From Gulosibacter chungangensis (lineage in GTDB: Bacteria; Actinomycetota; Actinomycetes; Actinomycetales; Microbacteriaceae), in assembly GCF_008831155.1 (NCBI RefSeq), contig NZ_WBKB01000008.1, forward strand, positions 1 through 64,000: DNA of 64,000 nucleotides. Reading direction: 5' to 3'. A program made the position numbers and the translations under genes. Position 1 is the first letter of the stretch; every line of letters starts with the position of its first letter. This document shows positions 42,040 to 52,217 of the stretch, one piece after another. The notes beneath the pieces are model-generated. The model was not told where the DNA came from and did not search any database. It saw only the letters and a program-made list of their open reading frames with translations.

Positions 42040-44181
42040 TCAGCTGGCTGTTACTGGGGCTGGAATCCGCTGGATTACGGCGTCGATAATGCGGTGCCCG
42101 GCACGGTCGCGCAGGGTCATGAGCGACTCCGGGTGGAACTGCACCGCATACCAGCGTTTTTCGGTGACTTCCACGGCCTGCGGAATGCCGTCATCGTCGC
42201 TCGCAATGATCTTCAAGCCTTCCGGCACGGTCTGCGGATCGATGTACAGCGAGTGGTAGCGCCCGGTCACGAAGCGCTTCGGCATCTCGTCGAGGAACCC
42301 TTCACGGACCACCTCAACCTCGCGCTCCTGACCGTGCAGCGGATAGTCCAGCTGCCCGAGCGAGGCGCCCATATACTCCCCGATGGCCTGTTGGCCGAGG
42401 CACACGCCAAAAACCGGCAGGCCGCGAGCATCCAGCTCGGCAAGGATTTCCCCGTCGCGGAAGTCACTGGGCGAGCCAGGCCCGGGCGACATCACCACCA
42501 GTGTCGGGTCGAGCGCGTCGAGCTGCTCGCGCACTTGCTCGATCGGCACGCCGCCCTTCGGCACGCGCACGGTGCGCACGAGCGCACCCGTCTCGCGCAT
42601 ATAGCCGGCAAGCATCTGCACGAAGGAGTCTTCGTGATCGAAGAACAGGATGCGGTGGTCGGCGCCAATTTTCGCCTCGGGTTCGTCCGTGGCTGCGGTT
42701 TTTTCAGCCGGTCGCGCGGCGATCGCTTCGAGGAGTGCCGAGGCTTTCATTTCGGTCTCGCGCTCTTCGTCCTCGGGAACCGAGTCGATCAGCAGGGTGC
42801 CGCCCGCACGGACCTCCGCGATGCCTTCCCGGATCATCGCGGCGCGGATCGTCAGCCCCGTGTTGACGTCACCGTTTGCGTACAGCACACCGAGGGCCCC
42901 GGCATACCAGGTGCGCGGTGAGCGCTCGTGCTCGTCGATGAAGCGCATCGCCCAAATCTTCGGGGCACCGGTGACGGTGACGGCCCACATGTGCGTGGCA
43001 AAGGCATCTAGCCCGTCGAAGTCCTCGCGCAGCGTACCTTCCACGTGGTCGACCGTGTGGATCACCTTCGAGTAGAGCTCGATCTGGCGGCGTCCGATAA
43101 TGCGCACCGAACCCGGTTCGCAGACCCGCGATTTGTCATTGCGGTCCACATCGGTGCACATGGTCAGTTCCGACTTGTCCTTCTCGCTATTGAGCAGGGT
43201 GCGGATCTGGTCGGAGTCTTCGATCGCGTCAGCGCCGCGGGCAATCGTTCCCGAGATCGGCGCGGTCTCAACCCGGTCGCCCTGCACCCGCACGAACATT
43301 TCGGGGGATGCGGTGACGAGGAATTCATTCTCGCCGAGGTTCATGATCGCCCCGTAGGGCGCGGGGTTATTTGCCACGAGGTTGCGGAAGATGGCCGAAG
43401 GCGAGGTGCGCACCGGCTCACGGAATGCCTGCCCGGGCACCACCTCAAAGAGATCGCCGCGCGCGAAATAAGCCTTCGCATCCCGCACGAGCGCCGCGTA
43501 CTCACCCTTTTCATGGTCGCGCGAAGCGGTGGCTTCGGCGGCCGGGCCGATAAACGGCGCGGGCACTTCCGTGCGCGGAAGGACGGCGGTGCTCTGACCG
43601 CCGTAGCTGAATTCAAACTCATAGCGGCGGGCGTCGCCGCGCTGTCGGTCCACCGCGATGATGCTGTCCGGGAGGTACATTACGAGGTCCCGCTGGGCGC
43701 CGCCGCTCGGCTCATTGAGCTGTTCAATTTGGCGCACCAGGTCATAGCCGAGGGAACCGTAGAGCCCCAAGTGGCGCGCGTCCTCCGGCAGTGCCGAGAG
43801 CACGTGCCGCAGCACCGCGAAGGAGGACCGGCGACGGGTGCGCTCTTCCTCCGGAAGAATGTCATCGCGCTGCGGGGCGATCTGGATGGTGGTTTCGCGC
43901 TCGGCCGCGGTCACGGTGAAGCCGTCGACACCTTCGAGCAGTTCCGTGAAGGCTCGCAGGGGCACGAGTCCCCGGTCATTGAGCGCGCGCATCCGCACCG
44001 TGAAACCGCGACCCTCGATGACCAGCGGCGGGTCAATGAAGCCCATGTCCCATCGCGTGTAGCGCCCCGGGTATTCGACGCCCGAGGCAAGGACGACACC
44101 CGCACGGTGATCAAGACCGGCAATGATGTCGTCGATCTCGGAGGGAACGGCAACACGATCGGAAGCAACTACGGTAAGCAC
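42040..44181 (-). CDS. trpEG: Fused anthranilate synthase, TrpE and TrpG domains in one chain
   Basis: 713 residues. Residues 1-~510 are the chorismate-binding component I, with PISGTIARGAD, ELTMCTDVDRNDKSRVCEPGSV (landmarks D-V-D-R-N-D-K and C-E-P-G-S-V) and VTVTGAPK. Residues ~525-713 are the class I glutamine amidotransferase, with FDHEDSF, SPGPGSP, the nucleophile loop GVCLGQQAIGE and HPES. The protein makes anthranilate from chorismate and glutamine. A fused form is known from Rhizobium and from phenazine-type (PhzE) enzymes; most related actinobacteria keep trpE separate. Start is a GTG with a weak binding site. No other trp gene is nearby. Confidence 0.88.
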   Translation of the reverse strand: MLTVVASDRVAVPSEIDDIIAGLDHRAGVVLASGVEYPGRYTRWDMGFIDPPLVIEGRGFTVRMRALNDRGLVPLRAFTELLEGVDGFTVTAAERETTIQIAPQRDDILPEEERTRRRSSFAVLRHVLSALPEDARHLGLYGSLGYDLVRQIEQLNEPSGGAQRDLVMYLPDSIIAVDRQRGDARRYEFEFSYGGQSTAVLPRTEVPAPFIGPAAEATASRDHEKGEYAALVRDAKAYFARGDLFEVVPGQAFREPVRTSPSAIFRNLVANNPAPYGAIMNLGENEFLVTASPEMFVRVQGDRVETAPISGTIARGADAIEDSDQIRTLLNSEKDKSELTMCTDVDRNDKSRVCEPGSVRIIGRRQIELYSKVIHTVDHVEGTLREDFDGLDAFATHMWAVTVTGAPKIWAMRFIDEHERSPRTWYAGALGVLYANGDVNTGLTIRAAMIREGIAEVRAGGTLLIDSVPEDEERETEMKASALLEAIAARPAEKTAATDEPEAKIGADHRILFFDHEDSFVQMLAGYMRETGALVRTVRVPKGGVPIEQVREQLDALDPTLVVMSPGPGSPSDFRDGEILAELDARGLPVFGVCLGQQAIGEYMGASLGQLDYPLHGQEREVEVVREGFLDEMPKRFVTGRYHSLYIDPQTVPEGLKIIASDDDGIPQAVEVTEKRWYAVQFHPESLMTLRDRAGHRIIDAVIQRIPAPVTAS

Positions 44182-44253
44182 TCTCGAATCCTACGCTGAG
44201 AAGCGGCTCGAAGGCGAAGCACCCCGCTTCCGGCGGGCTACAGCCCCTGTCTG

Positions 44254-46176
44254 CTACAGCCCCTGCGCGATGACCGCGGCCGCGTGACGCCAGGCCTCAC
44301 GCGTCGCCGGCTGCAGGTTCGGGATGTTCAGCTCGCCACCACCGACAAATTCTTGGTCATAGGGCACCGAAACCACCGCACGGGTGAGCTTCTCAAAGTG
44401 GCTGTGGAGCTTGTCCGTGAGCACCGGGTCCTCCTTCGAGGAGGGCGAGGAGAGGATCGTCACCGCGTTCGCGAGCAGCTGTCCGTAGCCGCGCTCGCGC
44501 AGACCGTCGGCGAGCCACGCGGCGGATGCGGCGGTGTCCTCGCGAGCGGTCGACACGATCACGAGCTGGTCAGCCACATTGAGCGCCGCTTCCCAGTTGG
44601 ATGCGCGCATATTGTTGCCGGTGTCGATCACCATGATGCGGTAGAAGCGCGAGAGCACCCGGTGGAGCCGGTGGAAGGCGTCATCATCGATGATCGCGGC
44701 CGAGGCGGCATCGTCATCGCTCGCGAGCACGTCAAACTTCGCGTCGCCCTGGTTGCGTACGAAGCGGTCGATATCCGAGATGGTCGCACCACCCGAGACT
44801 TCGAAGTGCGGCAGTTCGCGCAGCAGGTCCACCGCGGTGTTCGAGGTCACTCCGGCACGGGAGCGCCATCCGAGCGTGCCACGAGTCTCATTGTTGTCCC
44901 ACGCGAGGGTGTAGCCACCGCGCATGGTGCCGAAGGCGGCCGCGATCATCAAGGTCGCGGTGGTCTTGTGCGCACCACCCTTCGGGTTCACCACCACGAT
45001 CGTGCGGGTGCCGTCGAAGACCTTCTGAATCTGATCCATCTCCTCGCGCACCGTGCGCTCTTGCTTCCCCGGGCCGAGCTTAATCAGCCCGCCGGATGCT
45101 CGGCGCAACCTCGCTCGCCAGCCCTGTTCGGCAAGTTTCGCCTGGTCAGACTGCTTTGAGGAGAGGAAGTCGTCGAGGGTCGGCACCGCTTCGTGCGGTG
45201 TGGCGGTCGCGGGGCGCAGCTGTGCCCGCGGCTGCTGGCCTCCCGTAGGTGCCGCCGAGGTACGCGTTTCGGCACCGGAGAGGAGGTCCTCGTGCTCTTC
45301 CGTTGTCGCGGGTGGCTCCGGGCTGCGACGCTCACCGCGGGTGAACTGCGGCCGCCAGTCGTCCACCGGTGGCTCGCCCGCTTCGGTTGCATCCTCCGTC
45401 AGCGCGGATGCAGCGAGGCTTTTGTCAATCGGCGTGCTGGGCTTGGCTGCGGGAATTGGCGTCGGCGCGGTTTCCTGCGAGCCGGTCACCCCAGGCCCGG
45501 TCACCCCCGGCCCGGTAACCCCCGAGGCTTCGGCAGGCGCATCCTGCAGATCGTCGAAGTCGTGGTCGAGGCCTTCCTCGTGAATCTCTTCTTCGAGTTC
45601 CTCGTCTTCGCCCAAATCAGCTGAGCCCAGGTCCGCGCCGCTCACGTCCGCAGTATCAGCCGCGGCATCCGAAGCGAGTAGTCCGTTGGCGACAATCGGC
45701 TCATCCCCCACATCGGGGAAGCGCTCGTCACGGTCCTCCACCTCGAAGTGCTTTGCGAGCATCCCCTCGCGCGGCAGCTGAATCGTCTCGTGCAGGGAGT
45801 CAGCGGTCGTCTTCTCGTCACTCTCATCGTGACCGAACAGCTCCGCGTAGCCGCCGTCGGCTGCCTTTGTGTCTGCTTGCGGAGTGAGTTCGGTGTCGCC
45901 CGGGCCGAGCGGTAGCACATCGCCAACCTGTTCAAGGTTGCCGTTCGGGAAACACACCAGCGAGTAAATGCCGTCCACGTCGATGGTTTCGAGGTCAACC
46001 TCGCTCCCCTCGTCCACCGCGATCGCGATCGCGCGCTCCATCAACTGTCCGCGCAATTCGTCGGCATTGCTGGCGTTCATTCGGATGACGCGGTTCCCGT
46101 CACGTAGCTCACCGTGACCGTCGACTCGAACCAGTGCCACGAGTGAGCGACCGGTCTGCGACATTTCTTGCGTCAT
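44254..46176 (-). CDS. MinD/ParA-like ATPase with long acidic N-terminal region
   Basis: 640 residues. The first ~70 residues look folded, ~75-340 are acidic, Pro/Ala-rich and probably disordered, with GVTGP-GVTGP-GVTGS repeats near residue 222-236. From about residue 390 there is a ParA/MinD ATPase: deviant Walker A NPKGGAHKTT, then VIDTGNNM for the switch region. The middle of the ATPase has a DDAASAA stretch. Similar proteins in Actinobacteria are linked to ESX secretion or to chromosome and cell-pole positioning, but no ESX genes are here. No membrane segment is visible. Confidence 0.78.
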   Translation of the reverse strand: MTQEMSQTGRSLVALVRVDGHGELRDGNRVIRMNASNADELRGQLMERAIAIAVDEGSEVDLETIDVDGIYSLVCFPNGNLEQVGDVLPLGPGDTELTPQADTKAADGGYAELFGHDESDEKTTADSLHETIQLPREGMLAKHFEVEDRDERFPDVGDEPIVANGLLASDAAADTADVSGADLGSADLGEDEELEEEIHEEGLDHDFDDLQDAPAEASGVTGPGVTGPGVTGSQETAPTPIPAAKPSTPIDKSLAASALTEDATEAGEPPVDDWRPQFTRGERRSPEPPATTEEHEDLLSGAETRTSAAPTGGQQPRAQLRPATATPHEAVPTLDDFLSSKQSDQAKLAEQGWRARLRRASGGLIKLGPGKQERTVREEMDQIQKVFDGTRTIVVVNPKGGAHKTTATLMIAAAFGTMRGGYTLAWDNNETRGTLGWRSRAGVTSNTAVDLLRELPHFEVSGGATISDIDRFVRNQGDAKFDVLASDDDAASAAIIDDDAFHRLHRVLSRFYRIMVIDTGNNMRASNWEAALNVADQLVIVSTAREDTAASAAWLADGLRERGYGQLLANAVTILSSPSSKEDPVLTDKLHSHFEKLTRAVVSVPYDQEFVGGGELNIPNLQPATREAWRHAAAVIAQGL

Positions 46177-46355
46177 TACTTGTCCTCCATGTGCGTGGAC
46201 ACGCTAAGACACGTTCGGTCCACCAAAAATTCTGCTTCGCTGATTCTAGAGCGGTGCTGTTGATTTGCCGTCGCACCCCGCTGAAATTTGCGTCGGAGTG
46301 CCGGAATGAATCGCCATCAGCCTAATTTCCGCATGTTGGGGGTACCCTGCATGAC

Positions 46356-46814
46356 ATGACTTCGTTGCGCCTTGCCCCGCTTACCGCTGACAACATCGTG
46401 GCCGCGAACGCTCTCTCGCTGAAGCCCGGCCAGGAAGCTTTCGTAGCCCCGGTCTCGCATTCGATCGCTGAGGCCTATGTAAATCAAGACACCATGTGGC
46501 CCCGCGTTGTCGTCAGTGGTGACGATGTCGTGGCTTTCATCATGGCTACCTTCAATCACGAATCGGACGACCCGCTGTACCGGGCGACGATTCTTCGCCT
46601 GAATGTGGATGCCGACCATCAGCGGCAGGGCATCGGTGCCTTCGCGGTGGATGCGGTGCTCACCGAAGCGCTGGAGCGCGGCTTCAATGCCGTGGTTGCG
46701 GTGTGGGAAGAGGGCGAGCTCGGTCCGGGTCGCTTCTTCCAGGCCATGGGCTTCAAGATCGTCGGTGAGACCCCGTACGGTGAGGTGATCGGCGAACGCG
46801 CGCTCAAGGCGTAG
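46356..46814 (+). CDS. GNAT-family N-acetyltransferase
   Basis: 152 residues, ordinary GNAT length. ILRLNVDADHQRQGIGAFAVDAVL (landmarks V-D-A-D-H and R-Q-G-I-G) gives the acetyl-CoA pyrophosphate-binding Q-x-x-G-x-G/A loop, and FFQAMGFKIVGETPYG the C-terminal strand. The substrate, perhaps a polyamine or amino group on a small molecule, cannot be told. Followed by a very strong terminator. Confidence 0.85.
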   Translation: MTSLRLAPLTADNIVAANALSLKPGQEAFVAPVSHSIAEAYVNQDTMWPRVVVSGDDVVAFIMATFNHESDDPLYRATILRLNVDADHQRQGIGAFAVDAVLTEALERGFNAVVAVWEEGELGPGRFFQAMGFKIVGETPYGEVIGERALKA

Positions 46815-46822
46815 TCGTTCCA

Positions 46823-46868
46823 ATAGCAAGAGGCGAGACCCGATGATTCGGGTCTCGCCTCTTGCTAT
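46823..46868. terminator. Bidirectional terminator after the GNAT gene
   Basis: A perfect 21-bp stem (46823-46843 with 46848-46868) and a TGAT loop. It separates the GNAT gene from the converging membrane protein gene. Confidence 0.9.
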
Positions 46869-46886
46869 ATCTGCTTCGAACGCTCG

Positions 46887-48146
46887 CTAGTCGCGGGAGC
46901 GCAGCGACATCCGCGGAAGCGTGCCGCCGGCGGCTTCGAAGGCGCTGATGTCGAGCACCTGCGTCTGGTAGCCGAGCGAAGTCACGAGCTTCACCGTCGC
47001 GGGGGCTGAGGCGGGTACGGCCACCGTGTGCTCATCCAGTACGAGGACCGCAGCTCCCCGGGGCTCCTCCACGGCGATCTGCTCGCCCAGGACTTCCGGG
47101 TGCTCGATCGCGGGCTGCCACACAAGCTTGGTGCCGTCGGGAAGTATCGACAGCGCATCCGAGAGCGCAAATTTGCCGGCCACGGGCACGGCGACCACGC
47201 GGTAGCCACGGTCAGTGACCACCTTGCGCAGACCCCGCAGGGCGGATGCGTTCGTGTTCCCACCGACACCGACGTAGAGCACGCCCTCGGCTTCGACAAC
47301 ATCGGCCGGGTCAAAGATCGCCGGAGCTTCAAGGTCATCAAATACTGCGCCGGCGTTGTCGAGCGTTTCGCGCACCGTGGGAAGTTCCCCGCGTCGTTCA
47401 TCCCCCTTGGGTTTTGCGAACACGACCTGCTCTCCGAGCACGAGGGCCGTGTCACCGACGAACACCGCGCGCTGTTCACCCGGTTCTTCCGGGATCGCCT
47501 GGGTGCCCCAGCCGTGTTCCTCGAAGGCGGTGACCATGGCTTCCCACTGCTCATTGGCCTGTTCAATTGCAGCTTCATCCTTGCCCTCAAGCATCGCTTC
47601 CGAGGGAATCCGCACAAAGGCCGAACCGCTATCCGTGATCGATGAGGGTGCGGCTGGGGCTGCGACGTAGCGCGCGGCGGCGCCGGGGACCGGCTCGCCG
47701 CTCGCCGCGCGATAAACGGGCGGGCACAGGAGTGCTGCGGCGACGATTCCCATCACCGTGAACGGGAAGTTCAGCCCCACGAATTCACCGAAGATCGCGT
47801 TCCAGGCTTCACCGTTGAGTTCGAGGCCGTTCGAGACAATCTGGATGATGTATGCGGCGGTGCCGCCCAGCAGCACCGCGAGCAGGCCCGCGAGTGCCGA
47901 GGTCCACCAACTGCGAAATACGCCAATAAAGCCGAGCGCAATCAGCACGATCAGGTAGATCCCCACCGCGGGCGCGGCGAGCCCAAAGGCGCTCGAGAAG
48001 GTCTCCCACGGCGAGAGCACGAAGGTGAGGTCGCGCTCATTCGTGGAAAACAGCGTGCCCAGCAGGGTGATCGCCGAAGCGGCGAGCGAAGCGCTGAGAA
48101 TCGCGTTGAAGCGGAATCCAGTGGGGGCCTGAGCGGGGTATGTCAC
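46887..48146 (-). CDS. Membrane protein with a degenerate dimethylargininase-like C-terminal domain
   Basis: 419 residues. The first ~135 residues form four membrane segments. From about residue 175 the sequence follows the dimethylarginine dimethylaminohydrolase (DDAH) pattern: FVRIPSEA, AVFVGDTALVLG, YVGVGGNTNASALRGLR, VVAVPVAGKFALSDALSILPDGT. In active enzymes the acidic site is a D/E-G-G-D motif, here FDPADVV; the catalytic His of the L-H-L-K-S motif is Ala in KFALSDA; and the C-terminal catalytic Cys is missing, the end reading GGTLPRMSLRSRD. So the domain should not hydrolyse methylarginine and may be a sensor or scaffold. Follows purH by 60 bases on the same strand. Confidence 0.8.
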   Translation of the reverse strand: MTYPAQAPTGFRFNAILSASLAASAITLLGTLFSTNERDLTFVLSPWETFSSAFGLAAPAVGIYLIVLIALGFIGVFRSWWTSALAGLLAVLLGGTAAYIIQIVSNGLELNGEAWNAIFGEFVGLNFPFTVMGIVAAALLCPPVYRAASGEPVPGAAARYVAAPAAPSSITDSGSAFVRIPSEAMLEGKDEAAIEQANEQWEAMVTAFEEHGWGTQAIPEEPGEQRAVFVGDTALVLGEQVVFAKPKGDERRGELPTVRETLDNAGAVFDDLEAPAIFDPADVVEAEGVLYVGVGGNTNASALRGLRKVVTDRGYRVVAVPVAGKFALSDALSILPDGTKLVWQPAIEHPEVLGEQIAVEEPRGAAVLVLDEHTVAVPASAPATVKLVTSLGYQTQVLDISAFEAAGGTLPRMSLRSRD

Positions 48147-48206
48147 GTTGTCCTTTATAGCCTGGATGGAGGTGCCTGGATGGAGGTTCCCGGAGGGCTG
48201 CGGGGC

Positions 48207-49838
48207 CTAGTGGAAGAAGTGGCGTTCGCCGGTGAAGTACATGGTCACGCCGGCCTTTTCGGCAGCGGCCTTGACCTCATCATCCCGGATGGAACCACCG
48301 GGTTGCACGATCGCGCGAACCTTCGCGGCGGTGAGCACCTCGAGGCCATCGGCAAACGGGAAGAAGGCGTCGGATGCGGCGACCGAACCGGCGGCACGTT
48401 CACCGGCACGGTTCACGGCGAGGTGGCAGGAGTCCACGCGGTTGACCTGCCCCATGCCAACGCCGACCGAAGCGCCGTCGTGTGCGAGCAGGATCGCGTT
48501 GGATTTCACTGCCCGACCGGCGGTCCACGCAAATTCGAGGTCGCGCAGGGTCTGCTCATCGGCAGCCTCACCGGTAACGAGTTCCCAGTTGTCGCTGAGG
48601 CGACCTTCGCGGGGGAAGGTGTCCGGGGTCTGTGCGAGGAAGCCGCCGGAGATCTGTCGCAGTTCGATGTCTTCGCGGGCGAAGTCGGTCGGTACCGCAA
48701 GCAGACGAATGTTCTTCTTCTGCGTCAGCAGCGCCACGGCGTCTTCGGTGTAGCCGGGGGCAACCACGACCTCGGTGAAGATTTCGCTGAGGGTCTGGGC
48801 CATTTCGAGCGAGACTTCGCGGTTCGCGGCGACCACGCCACCGAAGGCCGACAGCGGATCGCAGGCGTGTGCCCGACGGTGTGCCTCGGCGATGGCGGCA
48901 GCCTCGTCGAGCCCTTCCGGCGCGATTGCGATACCGCAGGGGTTCGCGTGCTTGATGATCGCCACTGCGGGAGCGACGAAATCGTAGGCCGCGCGCAGTG
49001 CTGCGTCAGCATCCACGTAGTTGTTGTACGACATTTCCTTGCCGTGCAGCTGCTGTGCCTGCGCAATACCCCGACCGGTGTCATTGCGGTAGAGCGCCGC
49101 CTGCTGGTGCGAGTTCTCGCCGTAGCGCAGGGTCGCTTCGCGCTTGACCTCAACCGCGAGGGATGCGGGGAAGGTCAGCTCGGCAGCGTCCACCGCGGCA
49201 TCGTCCTGCGCGGCCAGCTGCTGCGCGAACCAAGCCGAAACATTGGCGTCGTATTCGGCGGTGTGCGCGAAGGCAGCCCCTGCGAGCTGACGGCGCTGCG
49301 CGAAGGTGGTGCCACCGTTGGCGGCAGCATCGATGATTTCCGCATAGCGTTCTGGCGACACCACGATCGCCACATTCGCGTGGTTCTTTGCCGAGGCACG
49401 CACCATAGCGGGGCCACCAATGTCGATCTGCTCAACGACATCTTCTGGCGCCGCACCCGAGGCCACGGTCTGCGCAAACGGATAGAGGTTGACGACCACG
49501 AGGTCGAAGGGCTTGATCTCAAGTTCCTGCAGCTGCTGCTCGTGGCTTTCCAAACGCAGGTCGGCAAGGAGGCCCCCGTGCACGTTTGGGTGCAGCGTCT
49601 TGACGCGACCGTCGAGAATCTCGGGGAATCCGGTGACTTCCGAGGCTTCGATCACGGCGACACCCGCATCCCGAATCTTCTGCGCGGTCGAGCCGGTCGA
49701 GACAATTTCAACCCCGGCCTCGCCGAGCGCCTTCGCGAGCTCTTCCAGACCGGTCTTGTCCGAGACCGAAATCAGCGCGCGGCTGATCTTGACCTGGTCA
49801 CGTTCGCGACGGTGTTCGGTGATTTTCGGTGCGCTCAT
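48207..49838 (-). CDS. purH: Bifunctional IMP cyclohydrolase / AICAR transformylase
   Basis: 543 residues. The N-terminal MGS-like cyclohydrolase domain (about 1-200) begins [21 protein letters not shown] and the C-terminal AICAR transformylase has [11 protein letters not shown] with the catalytic K-x-NPCG. It carries out the last two steps of IMP synthesis, using 10-formyl-THF from folD. It overlaps the purN stop by four bases. Its substrate AICAR (ZMP) is the ligand precursor for the riboswitch upstream of glyA. Confidence 0.97.
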   Translation of the reverse strand: MSAPKITEHRRERDQVKISRALISVSDKTGLEELAKALGEAGVEIVSTGSTAQKIRDAGVAVIEASEVTGFPEILDGRVKTLHPNVHGGLLADLRLESHEQQLQELEIKPFDLVVVNLYPFAQTVASGAAPEDVVEQIDIGGPAMVRASAKNHANVAIVVSPERYAEIIDAAANGGTTFAQRRQLAGAAFAHTAEYDANVSAWFAQQLAAQDDAAVDAAELTFPASLAVEVKREATLRYGENSHQQAALYRNDTGRGIAQAQQLHGKEMSYNNYVDADAALRAAYDFVAPAVAIIKHANPCGIAIAPEGLDEAAAIAEAHRRAHACDPLSAFGGVVAANREVSLEMAQTLSEIFTEVVVAPGYTEDAVALLTQKKNIRLLAVPTDFAREDIELRQISGGFLAQTPDTFPREGRLSDNWELVTGEAADEQTLRDLEFAWTAGRAVKSNAILLAHDGASVGVGMGQVNRVDSCHLAVNRAGERAAGSVAASDAFFPFADGLEVLTAAKVRAIVQPGGSIRDDEVKAAAEKAGVTMYFTGERHFFH

Positions 49839-50440
49839 GCGGCGATCTCCTTGAGGTTGATGGTGCCCAATGCCAGGTTGCGCACCGTTTCTGTCAGTAG
49901 TTCACGTTCGACGATCTTGATGCGCTCGTGGAGCGAATCCTGATTGTCATCGGGGTGGATGGGGATGCGACGCTGATCGATGATCGGACCGGTATCTACA
50001 CCGTTGTCGACGATCATGATTGTCGCGCCGGTTTCGCTCGCGCCCGCGGCAAGCGCGTCACGCACGGCGTGGGCGCCCGGGAATTCCGGCAGATAGGCCG
50101 GATGCGTGTTCAACAGGTGCGGGGAAAGCGCCTCGACCACGCGCGGCGGCACGAGTCGCATGAAGCCGCTGAGGATGGTCGCATCCGGCTGCCAGCGCTG
50201 GATTTCTGCGAGCAGCGCATCGCCCCAGGCGGCGCGATCGGGAAAGTCACTCGGCTGCACCAGGAAGGTCGGGATGCCCCGCTCGGTGGTGAGCGCCAAA
50301 TTGGCTTTCGGGGTGTCGGCGCCGATGGCGACGACTTCGGCATCGATTGGCTGATCACTGTCGCGACTGGCTTCGATGGCGTCGAGTAATGCGCGGAGGT
50401 TCGACCCCGTGCCAGAAATGAGTACGACGAGCTTGAGCAC
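49835..50440 (-). CDS. purN: Phosphoribosylglycinamide formyltransferase
   Basis: 201 residues, normal length, GTG start. [14 protein letters not shown] at the N-terminus, [12 protein letters not shown] with the catalytic His, and [11 protein letters not shown] with the catalytic Asp. It formylates GAR with 10-formyl-THF in purine synthesis. First of the purN-purH pair; the DUF6350 gene ends 28 bases upstream on the same strand. Confidence 0.96.
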   Translation of the reverse strand: MLKLVVLISGTGSNLRALLDAIEASRDSDQPIDAEVVAIGADTPKANLALTTERGIPTFLVQPSDFPDRAAWGDALLAEIQRWQPDATILSGFMRLVPPRVVEALSPHLLNTHPAYLPEFPGAHAVRDALAAGASETGATIMIVDNGVDTGPIIDQRRIPIHPDDNQDSLHERIKIVERELLTETVRNLALGTINLKEIAA

Positions 50441-50467
50441 TAACCGATCTTAGCGCGTCCCAAATGT

Positions 50468-52141
50468 TCAGCGCTGATCCTCATCCAGGTCGATGTCAGC
50501 GTAGATATCCGGCTCATCCGGTCGCTGCACGGCATCGCGGAGTTCCAGGCGCGCTCGGGGGCGCGCGTAGGGACTGGGTTTGGCGGGCCAGCCTGCGGTG
50601 TGGTCGGACTCTGCGTCGCTCTCCCCCGAAGCTTCGCCTCGATGTTCACGGTCGTCCCGGGACTCGTTCGTGCCCACGCCCGCGCTTTCGTCAAAGTCTT
50701 CAGCCGAGTCTTCGTCACGGTCGCGGTCTTGATCGTCATCCTCAGTGTCATCGCGAGGTTCGCCGAGGACTCGACCGAGAATATTGCGGAAGGGAATGAG
50801 GTGGGGCCGCGTGCGCGGGTTCGCGCCATCAAGGTCATCATCCTGCTCGTCCGTGCCTCGAGCATCCTCCCCGTGAGCGCTCTCCCCCGGTCGCCCCGCT
50901 CGCCCTGCTGCATCCGCTCGTTCCGCTGCCTCGGCCGACTGCGCTGCCGGAGCCGCCTCCGATTCGCTTGCTTCGAGGGGCAAGAAGGCACCGATTGCTC
51001 CACCGACGAGGAAGATCCCGAAGGCGGCGAGCAGCATCCACCACGGCTGCGGACCAAATTCCAGCAGCCGCCCGGGGCCGATTGCGCCACGTGCCAGCTG
51101 TGCGAAGATCGCCAGCGCGAGAGCCGCGAGCAGCGCGCCAGCCGCCGGGGGCAGCAGTCGTTCCCACCACACCCGCCCATCGATGCCGGGGTTTCGCGAG
51201 CGCGAGATCAACGCGATCACCGACGCGAGCGTGACCGGGAGCGCAAGCGCCGCCCACAGATACGGCGAAGATTCCTCCGGCAGGAGCCCCAGCAGCGGCA
51301 CAATCGGCAGCGGTCCCGCATCCGTCCCGCCAAGCGTCGCGAGTGAGCCTTCCCCGAGCTGGATGCCGGGGCCCATTAGCCAGGCCGTGGCCCAGACGAT
51401 CAGCGTGGGTAGGTACGCGAGTTGCAACAGCCCCATGCCGATGACACCCGCAAAGTCGAGTTGCAGCGACTCCATGAGCCCGATGACGCGTCCCATGCTG
51501 GTCACGAGCCCGATGAGCAAGAACGCCGTTGCCAGCCCGAAGACACCAACCACGAGACCAACCGCGATGCGCACGGCGCGGGCTGCGAGATCGGCAATGT
51601 CATCGATCCGCTCGCCAACCCAGCGGGACCAGGGCAGGTACTCCCACACCCGCGTGCCGATGAGCAACATCACAGCCCAGGTAACGGTGCCGACCGTCAC
51701 GGCGCCCTGGACATCAATGCGGATCACGTCCGTACCCGCGAAATTTGTCGAAAGCCATGCGGCCAGCACGAAGGCGACAGTGCTTCCCGCGAGTCCCGTC
51801 CACGGTTCATCCTCGTGGCTGAGCCGGTCCCCCGTCCGCCAAGCCATCCAGGCGATGAATGCGGTGAACACCAGCGGCGCAATCGAGACCACGAAGGTGA
51901 ACGGCTCTGCGATACCGAGTCCCGGATAGGTTTGCGGGTCGATCGTGAACCCGACTGCGCCGCCGAGACCCAGCGCCCACACCGCGGCCGCAATCGTTAG
52001 CGGCACCTCAAAGGCCGTCGACTGGAATCCACCCGTGATGAGCCAGCTCGCGATGGTCACTGCGAGCGGGACGGCGAAGCCGATTGCGACGGTAAGCGCC
52101 GCGTCAGCGATGGCGGCGATAAGAGACGATATGCGGGTCAT
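50468..52141 (-). CDS. DUF6350-type integral membrane protein
   Basis: 557 residues from the ATG at 52141; the open frame reaches 52252, but the extra part crosses the terminator of sucD's neighbour and looks non-coding. About ten hydrophobic segments fill residues 1-400, followed by a hydrophilic, acidic and Arg-rich tail of ~150 residues (EDDDQDRDRDED). In Micrococcales this gene regularly lies between sucD and purN. It has been linked with cell division in the annotation name PerM, but that is not established here. Confidence 0.78.
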   Translation of the reverse strand: MTRISSLIAAIADAALTVAIGFAVPLAVTIASWLITGGFQSTAFEVPLTIAAAVWALGLGGAVGFTIDPQTYPGLGIAEPFTFVVSIAPLVFTAFIAWMAWRTGDRLSHEDEPWTGLAGSTVAFVLAAWLSTNFAGTDVIRIDVQGAVTVGTVTWAVMLLIGTRVWEYLPWSRWVGERIDDIADLAARAVRIAVGLVVGVFGLATAFLLIGLVTSMGRVIGLMESLQLDFAGVIGMGLLQLAYLPTLIVWATAWLMGPGIQLGEGSLATLGGTDAGPLPIVPLLGLLPEESSPYLWAALALPVTLASVIALISRSRNPGIDGRVWWERLLPPAAGALLAALALAIFAQLARGAIGPGRLLEFGPQPWWMLLAAFGIFLVGGAIGAFLPLEASESEAAPAAQSAEAAERADAAGRAGRPGESAHGEDARGTDEQDDDLDGANPRTRPHLIPFRNILGRVLGEPRDDTEDDDQDRDRDEDSAEDFDESAGVGTNESRDDREHRGEASGESDAESDHTAGWPAKPSPYARPRARLELRDAVQRPDEPDIYADIDLDEDQR

Positions 52142-52217
52142 GCTTTGCAAAAGAGTAGTCGAGAGCGCTTGAGGGATCGCTAAGTCGTGACTGGATGCGC
52201 GAAAACAGTTGCGACAA

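Noticed and set aside
48180-49943. Plus-strand frame of 587 codons opposite purH
   Set aside because: Antisense shadow; purH is unambiguous.
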